Part shown: positions 1 through 9,104 of the stretch, in pieces | Numbering within the stretch: position 1 is the stretch's first letter | How the letters are laid out: every line of letters starts with the position of its first letter | DNA from: CAVTWS01 sp963738445 | GTDB taxonomy: Bacteria > Actinomycetota > Acidimicrobiia > Acidimicrobiales > SHLQ01 | Direction of reading: 5' to 3' | DNA length: 64,000 bases | Assembly: GCA_963738445.1 (NCBI GenBank) | Contig: CAVTWS010000011.1 | Coordinates: forward strand, 1 to 64,000 | Position numbers and translations under genes: made by a program | The notes under the pieces: model-generated | What the model was told of the DNA's origin: nothing | The model's database searches: none | Seen by the model: only the letters and a program-made list of their open reading frames with translations

Positions 1-765
1 TCGCCGACATCCGGGATCGTGAGCGGCTCTACGACATCTTCGACGAGTGGAAGCCCGAGGTGGTGTTCCACACCGCGGCGTTGAAACACGTGCCGTTGCT
101 CGAACGGTTCCCGGAGGAAGCCGTCAAGACCAACGTCATCGGCAGCATCAACGTGCTCGATGCGGCGCGCGACCACGAGGTGAGGCGCTTCGTCAACCTG
201 TCGACGGACAAAGCCGCCGAACCGATCTCCGTCCTGGGCCGGACCAAACGGCTCGGCGAGCGGCTCACCTCGGCCGTCGGACTCGACTCGAAGGGAACCT
301 ACGTGTCGGTCAGGTTCGGAAACGTGCTCGGCAGTCGGGGCTCGGTCATCACGGCCTTCCGGAGCCAGATCGCCTCCGGTGGTCCGGTGACCGTCACCCA
401 TCCCGATGTCACCCGATACTTCATGACGATCGAGGAAGCGGTCACGCCTGGTCATCCAGGCCGGGGCCATCGGCGAGGAGCACGAAGTTCTCGTGCTCGA
501 CATGGGCGAACCGGTGAGCATCCTCGAACTGGCCCGTCAGATGATCGCCGTCACCGACCCCACGGTGTCCATCCGCTTCACCGGGCTTCGTGAGGGCGAG
601 AAGCTCCACGAAGTGCTCCTCGGTCCCGGCGAGGTCGATGAGCGGCCCCGGCATCCGTTGATCAGCCAGGTCCAGGTTCCTCCGCTGACGGCCGATGCGG
701 TCGAGGCACTACGATCCGGGCTGCCCTGGGCCGAGGTCCTGCGCCGGGGTGGCGAGGAACGATGA
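1..765 (+). CDS. PglF/CapD-type nucleotide-sugar 4,6-dehydratase, C-terminal part
   Basis: The gene is cut by the left window edge; roughly the last 250 residues are present. It reads like the extended-SDR catalytic domain of UDP-GlcNAc 4,6-dehydratases: HTAALKHVPLLE, the LSTDKAAEP segment, TKRLGE with the catalytic-type Lys, and RFGNVLGSRGSV followed by VTHPDVTRYFMTI. Such membrane-anchored enzymes make the UDP-4-keto-6-deoxy-HexNAc precursor of bacillosamine-type amino sugars, which would feed the PLP aminotransferase at 17109. One extra base at 444 (GTC then A) breaks the frame; removing it joins TIEEAV to RLVIQAG. The stop overlaps the next start (ATGA). The usual N-terminal membrane helices would lie outside the window, so the family assignment is firm but the exact substrate is not. 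Confidence 0.85.
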
Positions 766-2492
766 ACGACACCTTCGAGGAACCACGGGTCGATCTGCGC
801 GACTACGCCCGGGTCCTGTGGCGCCGCTGGTACGTCATCGTGGCAGTGATCGGTGTGGTGGTGGGGCTCTCGGCGTACCGCACGAGCCGCCAGCCCGACC
901 TCTACCGCTCGTCGGCGGAGGTGTTGCTGCAGAGCCAGATCGCCCAGGAGTCGCAGAACGACTTCAGCCCGCTCGACTACGCCACCGACGTCGTCCGTAC
1001 CGAGATCGAGATCATGACCTCGAACGACATCACGTCCGTCGTGCAGGAAAGACTGGGCCGTCCCGCCGCGGTGAGCATCACCCAACGCGGTTCCACGGCG
1101 GTCGTCGCGGTGTCGTCGGTGAGCGAAGATCCAGTCGTCGCCGCGGAAACCGCCAACGTGTACGCCACCACGTACACCGAGGTCCGGCGCGCCCAGCGAG
1201 CCGAGGCGATCGCCATCCTCGGCACCGAGATCCAGACCACCATCGAGACCATCGAGGCCGATCTCGCACCGATCCAGGCCGACATCGCCGATCTCGAAGC
1301 GACGCTCGGCGGCGAGTTCCTCGATTCGGTGACCCGGGCGGAGATCACCACCGAGATCGACCAACTCGAAGCCGAGGCCGAACCGCTGGCCGGACTTCTC
1401 GGTCAGTACCAGCAGCAGTTGTCGGCCTTGCAGCTGAGCGGCAACCTGGCCGAGATCGGTGGGGCGGAGGTCATCAGCGAGGCCGGCGTCCCGTCCGCTC
1501 CGTTCTCCCCGGATCTGCAACGCAGCCTGATCTCGGCGGGTGCGCTCGCGGTCATGCTGGCGCTGGCCGCCGCGTTCGTCGTCGATCACCTGGATGACCG
1601 CATCCGGTCCAGCAACGAGGCGCAGACCATTGCCGGCCGACCGGTGCTCACCCGGATTCCCGAGAGCCGGCGGTTCATGGGGCGCACCCAGCCGGCCGCG
1701 CTGCGCCATCCGGGCTCGATCCCCGCCGAGGCGTTCCGGGTGCTGCGCACGAGCCTGCTCTTCGCGTCGGTGGACAGTCCGCTGAAGATCATCCAGGTCA
1801 CGAGCGCCTCGGCGAAGGATGGCAAGAGCACCACCTCGGCCAACCTCGCCGTCACCCTGGCTCGCACGGGAAAACGCGTCGTGCTGGTCGATCTCGATCT
1901 GCGCCGGCCATCCCAACACGATCTCTTCGACGTGGTAGCGGAACCGGGGTTCACCACGGTGCTGCTGCGAGAAGCCAAGCTCAGTGAGGTGCTCAACCCG
2001 ATCCAGAGCGATCTCCCGCTGTCGCTGGTGCCGGCCGGAGCCCTTCCCGCGACACCGTCGGAGCTGCTCGGCTCGGACCGCACGGAGGAACTGATCCGCG
2101 CCCTGGCGGAGAGATACGACTACGTCGTGCTGGACAGCCCACCGGTCGTGCCCGTCACCGACCCGCTCGTCATCGCCCGGATGGCCGATGCCGTCGTGCT
2201 CGTCGTCTCGATGGGCGACACCCGCCGTCGCGACCTCGAGGAGGCGATGGAGCGCCTCGAGCAGGTCAATGCGAACGTGCTCGGGCTCGTCGTCAATCGC
2301 GTCGCCGAGTCGAACCGGTACGGCTACGACTACGACAGCGTGGCCGCGGCCCGGGCGGGCAAGGTTCCCAAGCGACGGGGCCGCCGGAACAAGGCCGAGG
2401 CGGTCGCGGTGGTCGCTCCCCAGGAGCTCGATGAGTTCGTCTCCGACGACGACCTGGAGCGTCGCCGACGAGGCCTCCGGCGAGCTCAGTGA
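762..2492 (+). CDS. Wzz/BY-kinase: polysaccharide chain-length regulator with tyrosine autokinase domain
   Basis: A 576-residue protein with a Wzz-type N-terminal region bounded by membrane helices near residues 23-39 and 254-272, and a cytoplasmic P-loop kinase domain. The kinase shows Walker A (AKDGKSTTS, about 349-357), Walker A' (VVLVDLDLRRPS, about 373-384) and Walker B (YVVLDSPP, about 454-461). A YGYDYD cluster near 520-525 could be the autophosphorylation site, although the usual long tyrosine tail is missing. Such proteins sit at the inner membrane and set chain length and export activity for Wzy-made glycans. The start overlaps the upstream stop by four bases. A central stretch (about 150-235) is rich in Glu, Leu and Ala and probably forms the periplasmic coiled coil. 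Confidence 0.93.
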   Translation: MNDTFEEPRVDLRDYARVLWRRWYVIVAVIGVVVGLSAYRTSRQPDLYRSSAEVLLQSQIAQESQNDFSPLDYATDVVRTEIEIMTSNDITSVVQERLGRPAAVSITQRGSTAVVAVSSVSEDPVVAAETANVYATTYTEVRRAQRAEAIAILGTEIQTTIETIEADLAPIQADIADLEATLGGEFLDSVTRAEITTEIDQLEAEAEPLAGLLGQYQQQLSALQLSGNLAEIGGAEVISEAGVPSAPFSPDLQRSLISAGALAVMLALAAAFVVDHLDDRIRSSNEAQTIAGRPVLTRIPESRRFMGRTQPAALRHPGSIPAEAFRVLRTSLLFASVDSPLKIIQVTSASAKDGKSTTSANLAVTLARTGKRVVLVDLDLRRPSQHDLFDVVAEPGFTTVLLREAKLSEVLNPIQSDLPLSLVPAGALPATPSELLGSDRTEELIRALAERYDYVVLDSPPVVPVTDPLVIARMADAVVLVVSMGDTRRRDLEEAMERLEQVNANVLGLVVNRVAESNRYGYDYDSVAAARAGKVPKRRGRRNKAEAVAVVAPQELDEFVSDDDLERRRRGLRRAQ

Positions 2493-3062
2493 TGGTCGGT
2501 CCGACGGCGACGATCTTCACCCAGATCGCTGCCCGGGCCGGTGGGAGTGTGGTGCTCAACCTCGGCGCGGGGATCGACGACGATCGACGAACCCGGACGA
2601 TTGTCGGTCGATGTCGACCTGACGCGACCCGCGGCCCCCGGCGCCCGGTTCGTGCGCGCCGATGCCCAGGCGCTCCCGTTTCGCGATGGCGCCTTCGATG
2701 CGATCGTGGCGAAGGACGTCATCGAACACGTCGACGACGTGTCAGTGGCCCTCGTCGAGATGCGCAGGGTCGCCCGCTCCGGATCCCAGTTGGTCGTGCT
2801 GACGCCGCGGGCGGTGCCGCGGGCCGTGTGGGCGGATCCCACGCACAAGCGTGGGTTCACCGCCGGAGCTCTCATCAGCTCTCTCGCCGGAGCCGGTTGG
2901 GTCACAAGCGCCTCGCCGCGCCGCATGGGCTCCGTGCCGTTGGCCGGTCGTGCCGGCATCGGGCTGCGTGGGATCGAGGCGATCCTGCGGGTGCCGGCCT
3001 TGGGCCACTGGTTCGGTACCAACCATCTGGTCACGGTCACGGCGTCGGATGAGTCGGTATGA
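2492..3062 (+). CDS. Class I SAM-dependent methyltransferase, frame broken once
   Basis: About 189 residues after repair. The start ATG shares one base with the upstream TGA. The N-terminal piece carries a SAM-binding motif I (LNLGAGI). The frame is then broken by an extra base at 2582 (GAC then G), after which it continues with FVRADAQALPFRDGAFDAI and VAKDVIEHVDD, the acidic and post-motif regions typical of Methyltransf_11 enzymes. It probably methylates a sugar or lipid intermediate of the glycan; the acceptor is unknown. It sits between the chain-length kinase and the first glycosyltransferase and overlaps the latter by four bases. Confidence 0.75.
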
Positions 3063-4267
3063 CCGTCGATGACCGCCCGGTCCTGGCGGTGGTGGCCAGT
3101 CATCCGATCCAGTACTTCTCACCCTGGTTCCGCGCCGTGGCGGCGACCGGGCGCGTCGATCTCCATGTGCTCTATCTCTCGCGACGGGGGGTCGACGGGT
3201 ACTTCGACCACCAGTTCGCCCAACGAATCGAGTGGGACGTCCCGCTGCTCGACGGTTTCGCCAGCGAGTTCCTCCCGGAGCGGGGGGAACCCGACGAACG
3301 TCGACCGTGGCGCAACGACAATCCGACCGTGACTCAACGGCTCGATCAGCTCGACCCCGACGTCGTGCTCGTTTTCGGCTACGCCCGCCGGGCCAACTGG
3401 CGGGTGGTGCGGTGGGCGAGGCGGCGAGGTCGCAAGCTTCTGCTCTACTCGGATTCGAACGCCACCCGGGCCGTGTCGCCGCTCCGGGGGCTGGCCAAGC
3501 GGGTCGTGGTCGGCAGCTTCTACCGGGGAGTCGATGGAGCACTGTTCAACAGCAGCAACAATCGCCGCTACCACGAACGTTATGGCCGTCGCCGGATGCA
3601 GCTCTATCCCTGCCGGCTCCCTGTCGATCTGGATCGCCTGACCTCGGGCACCGATGCTGCGGCCGACCGCCAGAGGATCAGGGCGCAGCACGGGATCCCG
3701 GAGGACGCCTTCGTGGTCGTCTTCTGCGGCAAGCTCGCGCCGCACAAGCGACCGGAGGATCTCCTCCGAGCCGTGGCCGCGCTGAAGGGCCCCCGCCGGT
3801 GTGGGCCTTGTTCGTGGGCGATGGGCCGGACCGGCGGGAGTTGGAGAGGCTCGCCGCCGACACGGCGGGGGACCGAGTCGTGTTCGCCGGCTTCGTCAAC
3901 CAGACGGCGATCGGGGGGTACTACGCCTCCGCCGATGCGTGCCGCGTTGCCGTCATCGAGCGAAGCGCACGGACTCGCCGTGACCGAAGCCACGGCCTTC
4001 GGACTCCCGGTCGTGGTGAGTGATCAGGTCGGGTGCATCGGCCGCGACGATGTCGCCCGGCCCGGGGTCAACGTGTTCGTCCACGAGTGTGGCGACGTGC
4101 CGGCTCTGGCCGAAGCCATCGACCGGCTCCGTCGTGATCCGCACCTCTGTGCCGACATGGGCCGAGCCTCTCGTGCCATCGCGGCCACCCAGGATGTCCA
4201 GACGGCGGCCCAGCTTCTGTGCGATGCGGTGATCGATCTTCGTGAGGCGACGAAGGGCCCGGCATGA
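3059..4267 (+). CDS. Glycosyltransferase family 4 (GT-B)
   Basis: About 402 residues. The N-terminus (VVASHPIQYFSPWFRAV) and a C-terminal Rossmann-like half with FCGKLAPHKRPEDLLRAV fit retaining GT4 enzymes that add one sugar to a lipid-linked oligosaccharide at the cytoplasmic face. The open frame is uninterrupted but the stretch from about 3790 to 3943 is read out of frame. A C-run is one base short near 3790 and an extra C lies at 3943; correcting both restores VWALFVGDGPDRRELERL and ALPSSSEAHGLAVTEAT, which holds the E-x7-E nucleotide-sugar motif. Acceptor and donor cannot be told from sequence. It overlaps both neighbours by four bases. Confidence 0.85.
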   Translation: MTVDDRPVLAVVASHPIQYFSPWFRAVAATGRVDLHVLYLSRRGVDGYFDHQFAQRIEWDVPLLDGFASEFLPERGEPDERRPWRNDNPTVTQRLDQLDPDVVLVFGYARRANWRVVRWARRRGRKLLLYSDSNATRAVSPLRGLAKRVVVGSFYRGVDGALFNSSNNRRYHERYGRRRMQLYPCRLPVDLDRLTSGTDAAADRQRIRAQHGIPEDAFVVVFCGKLAPHKRPEDLLRAVAALKGPRRCGPCSWAMGRTGGSWRGSPPTRRGTESCSPASSTRRRSGGTTPPPMRAALPSSSEAHGLAVTEATAFGLPVVVSDQVGCIGRDDVARPGVNVFVHECGDVPALAEAIDRLRRDPHLCADMGRASRAIAATQDVQTAAQLLCDAVIDLREATKGPA

Positions 4268-5346
4268 GGGAACCCGGCGTCGAGCCGCTCCGCCTCCTCG
4301 TCGTGGCCGAGAGCTGGATGGGTGGAAACGGTCGCGGGTTCTCGGCGGCGCTCGGCCGCGCCGGTCACCGGGTGACCCACATCGACCCGTTGGCGTTCGT
4401 CCCCAACGGCTGGGCGAGCCCCGATCTCCGCGTCGTAGGCAAGGTGATGCGGGGCCGCATGATTCGCGACCTGACCCGCCGACTCCTTCGTGAGATCGAG
4501 TCGAGACGGCACGACGCGTTCGTGGCCTACAAGGGTCAGTGGGTGGCCGCGGAGGTTCCGATGAGCGCCCGGCGGCACGCCATGCCCGCCGTCAACATCT
4601 ATCCCGACAACAGCGTGGACGCCCATGGCCGGACCCTCGCCGAGGCCATCGGTCGCTACGACGTCGTGTTCTCGACCAAACGGTTCCACCTCGACGACCT
4701 GCGCGAGAGGGGAGTACCGGAGGTCGTCTATCTGCCGCACGGCTTTGATCCTGAGGTGCATCGACCCCCTGCGCTCACCGTGGGCGACGATCAGCGGTAT
4801 GGCTGCGACGTCTCCTTCATCGGGACATGGTCACCGAAGAAGCAGGCGCTGCTGGAGACCCTGGTGGCTTCGAGACCCGACCTCCGGGTGCGGATCTGGG
4901 GTGAGCAGTGGGAGAAGGCCCCGTCGTTGCGGTCGGTCTGGGAGGGACGCGGGGCGTTGGGCTGGGAGTACGCGGTGGCGGTGGCGTGTTCCAGGGTGAA
5001 CCTCGCCCTTCTGAGCGAAGCTCGGGCGGGAGCATCGAGCGACGACATGATCACGGCCCGAACGTTCGAGATACCCGGCATCGGCGGCCTGATGCTCCAC
5101 GAGCGAACGGATGACCTCTCGGAATGGTTCGTCGACGGTCACGAGGTGGCGACGTTCCAGGGAGCCGACGAGCTGCTCGCTCGGCTCGACGAGCTCGTCG
5201 CTGACGAAGATCTCTGCGCCGCGGTCGCCGAACGCGGTCGAGCACGCGTGCGGGCCGGCGCGTCGCTCGATCATCGAGCCGAGGTCGTCGGTGGCTGGTT
5301 GGAGTCCCGGTTGGGTCGCTCGACACACACCGCTGGTTCGCGATGA
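4264..5346 (+). CDS. CgeB-like glycosyltransferase
   Basis: A 360-residue protein starting with a Rossmann-like strand (LLVVAESWMGGNGRGF). The C-terminal half has CDVSFIGTWSPKKQ and ARTFEIPGIGGLMLHE followed by TDDLSEWFVDGHE, the pattern of the Glyco_trans_1_2 domain found in CgeB and spore-maturation glycosyltransferases. The frame is intact. It is coupled to both neighbours by ATGA overlaps, so it is co-translated with the surrounding glycosyltransferases. The sugar it transfers is unknown. Confidence 0.8.
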   Translation: MREPGVEPLRLLVVAESWMGGNGRGFSAALGRAGHRVTHIDPLAFVPNGWASPDLRVVGKVMRGRMIRDLTRRLLREIESRRHDAFVAYKGQWVAAEVPMSARRHAMPAVNIYPDNSVDAHGRTLAEAIGRYDVVFSTKRFHLDDLRERGVPEVVYLPHGFDPEVHRPPALTVGDDQRYGCDVSFIGTWSPKKQALLETLVASRPDLRVRIWGEQWEKAPSLRSVWEGRGALGWEYAVAVACSRVNLALLSEARAGASSDDMITARTFEIPGIGGLMLHERTDDLSEWFVDGHEVATFQGADELLARLDELVADEDLCAAVAERGRARVRAGASLDHRAEVVGGWLESRLGRSTHTAGSR

Positions 5347-6809
5347 GTCTCGTAGCTGACCGTGTCGCACCGCCGTCAGGCCGGCCCAGCGGTCGACGAG
5401 CGCATCGGCTCGCCGTGTGGCAACACGCCTACGTGCTCTCGATCGGTCTGGTGGTCGCGGCGGGCGTAAGCCGTTCCGCGTCGATGGTTGCCGCCGCGGT
5501 CACGCTGTGTGCCGCGGTTTACGTCGGTCGCGACCTTCGAGCCCGGCGGCAGGCCACGGTGATGACGGCGTATGCCCTCGGAGCTGGGCTGAGCTTCGGG
5601 TTCGCCAACTGGCTTGGGTACCAGCTCGACGACACCCGATATCGGGACGTGTTCGACGACTACCTCGTCCGTGAATACACGAGCCGCGGTCAACTCCTGG
5701 CTGCGGCGGGACTCGTCATTCCGTTGCTCGCTTTCGAGCGGAGTCGTTCGAGCCCGCTGGTCCGCAGCGTCCCGCGGGTCGGCCAGCCGAGCCCGGATCG
5801 ACTGCTGGTGGTGACGGCGTTGGGGTTGGCTGGGCTGGCGTGGCTGCACCGGGTCCAGCCCCTCCCGATCGCCTCCCTTGGCATCATGGCTCAGCTCGTC
5901 GTGATGGGCGCGACGCTCGCGGTCTACATCCTGCGACGTCGGATGTTCGCTCCGGGGCTCGCTCCGTTGAACCCACTTCTCGGCCCGGTCTGCCTGGCCC
6001 TCACGGTCGGCGAAGTGGGCTACCAGGCGTTGTACAGCCTCCTTCGTATCGAGATGGTCTGGCCGGTGGTCGCCTATGCGCTACCGGCGCTCGCGAGGCC
6101 ACAGCTCCGGACACGGCTGTTCGTCGCCGGAGTCGCGGTGGCGTTCGCCGTGCTCTTCCAGCCCCTGGGCACGGTCCGCGGCTCGGTCTATGGCGTCGAA
6201 CGACTCGAGGCGATCGGCGACGATCGGTTCGACGGCGACGAGAGCGAGGCGGGGTCCGGTGCGCTCGACAGCGCCGTCGCGCTGGCCGCCCGACTCTCGA
6301 CCCACAACCAGCTCAGTCAGGTCGTCAGGGTGACCGAGGAGAAGGGCTTCGTCGACGGGGAGACCCTCCAATACGTCGTGGTCGCGGTGATCCCTCGGGC
6401 GCTGTGGCCCTCCAAACCCTTGGTGACACCAGGGCAGTACTTTGCCCGAGAGGTCGGGCGGGGGAGCGAAACGGCGTCGGGCGGCTTCAGCAACGCCATC
6501 AACATGACCGTCCCCGGTGAGCTGTACCTCAACTTCGGCTGGTACGCCGTCGTCCCGGGCCTCGCAATGCTCGGATTCGTCTTTGCCCTGCTGCATCGCG
6601 TGGCCGTGCACGGCGCCGATCCTCGCAACCCGGTGGCCTCGGCCATCGCGTTGCTGGTGTACATCCAGGCCTTCTTCGTCGGTTCCAATGCCACCACCAT
6701 CACCAATCTGGTGATCCTGCTGGTCGCGGGCTGGATCCTGGGCGGAGCCCAGCGAACCTTGATCTTCGACCGGGCGGCTCCCGGCCGGCACCGGAGCCGA
6801 CATGGCTGA
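5343..6809 (+). CDS. O-antigen polymerase-like (Wzy-type) membrane protein
   Basis: A 488-residue integral membrane protein with about ten or more hydrophobic helices (for example LAVWQHAYVLSIGLVVAAG near the start and LVILLVAGWILGGA near the end). A large polar loop before the last helices contains PRALWPSKPLVTPGQYFARE and NMTVPGELYLNFGWY; this arrangement resembles oligosaccharide repeat-unit polymerases that join lipid-linked repeats on the outer face of the membrane. Sequence in this family is weakly conserved, so the call rests on topology, loop motifs and context beside a Wzz-type kinase. No Wzx flippase is visible in the window. Confidence 0.75.
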   Translation: MSLVADRVAPPSGRPSGRRAHRLAVWQHAYVLSIGLVVAAGVSRSASMVAAAVTLCAAVYVGRDLRARRQATVMTAYALGAGLSFGFANWLGYQLDDTRYRDVFDDYLVREYTSRGQLLAAAGLVIPLLAFERSRSSPLVRSVPRVGQPSPDRLLVVTALGLAGLAWLHRVQPLPIASLGIMAQLVVMGATLAVYILRRRMFAPGLAPLNPLLGPVCLALTVGEVGYQALYSLLRIEMVWPVVAYALPALARPQLRTRLFVAGVAVAFAVLFQPLGTVRGSVYGVERLEAIGDDRFDGDESEAGSGALDSAVALAARLSTHNQLSQVVRVTEEKGFVDGETLQYVVVAVIPRALWPSKPLVTPGQYFAREVGRGSETASGGFSNAINMTVPGELYLNFGWYAVVPGLAMLGFVFALLHRVAVHGADPRNPVASAIALLVYIQAFFVGSNATTITNLVILLVAGWILGGAQRTLIFDRAAPGRHRSRHG

Positions 6810-7890
6810 ACGCCGACTGGTCGGGGAGTCGACGAGGGCCGAGGCCGCCGTGCCGAGGACCCTGCTCCTCGCCACCGCGCTCGAAGGTCACGGTGGCGTT
6901 CAGGTGGTGAATCGCCTGGTCATCGACGCCTTCGACGACTGGGGCATCCCCTTGTCGGTCCTCTCGCTCGACGGTGGCTCGGCGGTGGCCGATAACCGGC
7001 CGGCCCGGATCGTCAAGGCCCGGTTCGCCGTCGACGCCTCGCGGCGAGCGAGGACGGAGGACGTCGAGGTCGTCTTCGTGACCCACGCCGGCCTGGCCCC
7101 CGCCGCCCGGGCCAGCGCTCGGGGTCGACGCCTGGTGTGTTGGCTCCACGGGGTGGAGGCATGGGCGCCGCTCCGGAGGTCACAGCGCTGGGGTCTGCGG
7201 GGAGTCGACGACTTCATCGCCAGCTCGGCCTTCACCCTCGACCGGTTCCGACAGGTTCACCCCGACCTCGCCCACATCCCGGGTCGGGTGTGCCCGCTTC
7301 CGGCCCGGACTCTGGGACCGGGTCTCGCGGACCCATCGTCCTCGAGAACCATCCTGTCGGTCGGTCGACTGTGGGGTCGCGGGATGAAGAAGGGCCAAGA
7401 CCTGCTGATCGAATCGCTGGCGGCGCTCGCTCCTCGACATCCGGAGTGGAAATTGGTCGTCGTCGGCGAGGGCGATGGTCGCGCCGATCTCCAAACTCTC
7501 GTCGAACGGCTCGGCTTGGCGGCGCAGGTCGAGCTGGTGGGAGCGGTCGACGACGAGACCCTGGACGGTCTCTATGCGTCGGCTGCGTTCTTCGCGCTCC
7601 CGAGTGAGGGGGAGGGCTTTGGACTTGTGCTCGCGGAAGCGATGGCCCACGGTTTGCCGTGCCTGTCGAGCTCCCTCGACGCCGGGGGAGAGCTGATCGT
7701 TCACGGCCGTACCGGATTCGCGGTCGATCCGAACGACCCGGTCGCGCTCGTGTCACGGCTCGACGACCTGATGAGCGATCCGGAGCTGCGGGCCACCATG
7801 GGTGCCGCCGCTCGAGGGTTCATCGAAGCCCACCACTCGCTGGAGCAGTTCAGGAGCGACTTGGGCGCTCGGTTGAGCGGTGTGACGTGA
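6802..7890 (+). CDS. Glycosyltransferase family 4
   Basis: A 362-residue GT-B protein in one clean frame. The donor-binding half has ILSVGRLWGRGMKKGQDLL, WKLVVVGEGDG, and the E-x7-E motif in EGEGFGLVLAEAMAHGLP. The N-terminal half (EGHGGVQVVNRLVIDAF) is the acceptor side. It starts eight bases inside the polymerase gene and ends in a GTGA overlap with the next transferase, so it belongs to the same coupled operon. The sugar specificity is not predictable. Confidence 0.88.
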   Translation: MAERRLVGESTRAEAAVPRTLLLATALEGHGGVQVVNRLVIDAFDDWGIPLSVLSLDGGSAVADNRPARIVKARFAVDASRRARTEDVEVVFVTHAGLAPAARASARGRRLVCWLHGVEAWAPLRRSQRWGLRGVDDFIASSAFTLDRFRQVHPDLAHIPGRVCPLPARTLGPGLADPSSSRTILSVGRLWGRGMKKGQDLLIESLAALAPRHPEWKLVVVGEGDGRADLQTLVERLGLAAQVELVGAVDDETLDGLYASAAFFALPSEGEGFGLVLAEAMAHGLPCLSSSLDAGGELIVHGRTGFAVDPNDPVALVSRLDDLMSDPELRATMGAAARGFIEAHHSLEQFRSDLGARLSGVT

Positions 7891-9104
7891 TCCGAACGCC
7901 ATCTCGAGACGAGGTGTGGGTTCACGCCCTCGCGGCACCCGTCGGGGGTGGAGCGACGTACCTCGACGCGGTCCTGCCCCGGCTCGTCCGTCGACTGACC
8001 GAACGCGGAGCTGACGTCACGGTGTTGTGCTCACCGGCGGGCGAGGAACTCGCCGGCCGGTCCGGTGCGACGGTGCGCGTGTTCTTCGCCTGGGCGGCAC
8101 GAGGAGCGTTGGCTCGCATCGTGTTCGATCAGATCGCCCTCCCGGTGCTCGCCCGGCGCAATCGGGTGGCAGCAGTGCTGTGTCTTGGAAGCTTCGCGCC
8201 TGTCGTCTGCCCGGTCAGGAGCGTCGTGCTGGTGCGCAACACGATCTACTTCGATCCTGAGCTGCTCGATCGAACCTCCCGGAAGCGGAAGTTGAGATGG
8301 CCGCTGGAACGCCTGCTGATCGTGCGTGGCGCGACGGCCAGCGACGCGGTCGTGTATCCGTCCACGTTCATGAGGTCGTTGGTCGAAGGTCGTACGCGAC
8401 TCCGGCGACGCCGGTTGACCGAGCGTGGCCACGTCGTTCCCTACGGCGTCGATGAGCGACTGCTCGAACGGCATTCGGATCCTCTCCGTGCTGTCGGCGT
8501 GGAATCAGCGCTGCTGCGGGTCTTCGTGCCGACGTCGGCCACCATCCAGAAGAACCTCGGGCTCGTCATCCGGGCCGTCGCCCGGGCGTCCGGCGACGGG
8601 ACGCCGGTGCAGGTGGAGGTCACGGTGACGTTCGACGATCTCGACGCGGACCTTCAGCGATTGGTGATCGAGCATCGGCTCCTCGAGTCGGATCGACTCG
8701 TCCTGTGTGGCCCGCTCGATCGCACCGAACTCGCCCGGCGACTGTGGTCGGCCGACATGTGCGTGCTGGCGTCATGGAGCGAATCGTTCGGCCATCCGGC
8801 GGTCGAAGCGCTGGCCGCGGGGTGCCCGGTGGTCGCCGCTGACCGACCATGGGCGCGCGAGGTGTGTGGCGACCATGCGACCTACGTCGATCCGTCGGAC
8901 CCACGAACACTGGCCGAGCTCTGGTCGACCTGGCCCCGCGACCGGCCCGTGGTGCCAGAACCCCACCTGGTGGCGGCCCGGTTCTCGTGGGATCGGCATG
9001 CCGACGCCGTCGTCGAACTGCTCGTCGGACCCGGCGGTGTTCAGGTGGCGAGAGGAGGCCCCGTTCCGATGGGGGCCGGGAAGGGGTCGTCGTGCTCCAG
9101 GTGA
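7887..9104 (+). CDS. Glycosyltransferase family 4
   Basis: About 405 residues when started at GTG 7887, which overlaps the upstream TGA by four bases. The open frame extends further left, but that part covers the previous gene in another frame and was not used. Features are an N-terminal ALAAPVGGGATYLDAVLP, FVPTSATIQKNLGLVIRAV in the linker to the second domain, and SESFGHPAVEALAAGCPVVA as the E-x7-E type donor site. It is probably a cytoplasmic glycosyltransferase of the repeat-unit pathway. The next gene starts inside its last codons. Confidence 0.85.
   Translation: MIRTPSRDEVWVHALAAPVGGGATYLDAVLPRLVRRLTERGADVTVLCSPAGEELAGRSGATVRVFFAWAARGALARIVFDQIALPVLARRNRVAAVLCLGSFAPVVCPVRSVVLVRNTIYFDPELLDRTSRKRKLRWPLERLLIVRGATASDAVVYPSTFMRSLVEGRTRLRRRRLTERGHVVPYGVDERLLERHSDPLRAVGVESALLRVFVPTSATIQKNLGLVIRAVARASGDGTPVQVEVTVTFDDLDADLQRLVIEHRLLESDRLVLCGPLDRTELARRLWSADMCVLASWSESFGHPAVEALAAGCPVVAADRPWAREVCGDHATYVDPSDPRTLAELWSTWPRDRPVVPEPHLVAARFSWDRHADAVVELLVGPGGVQVARGGPVPMGAGKGSSCSR

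Noticed and set aside
537..1919. Long minus-strand frame (460 residues) opposite the tyrosine kinase
   Set aside because: Its residues are the Arg/Gly/Asp-rich pattern of a GC-rich antisense frame, with no domain; the kinase on the other strand has clear motifs.
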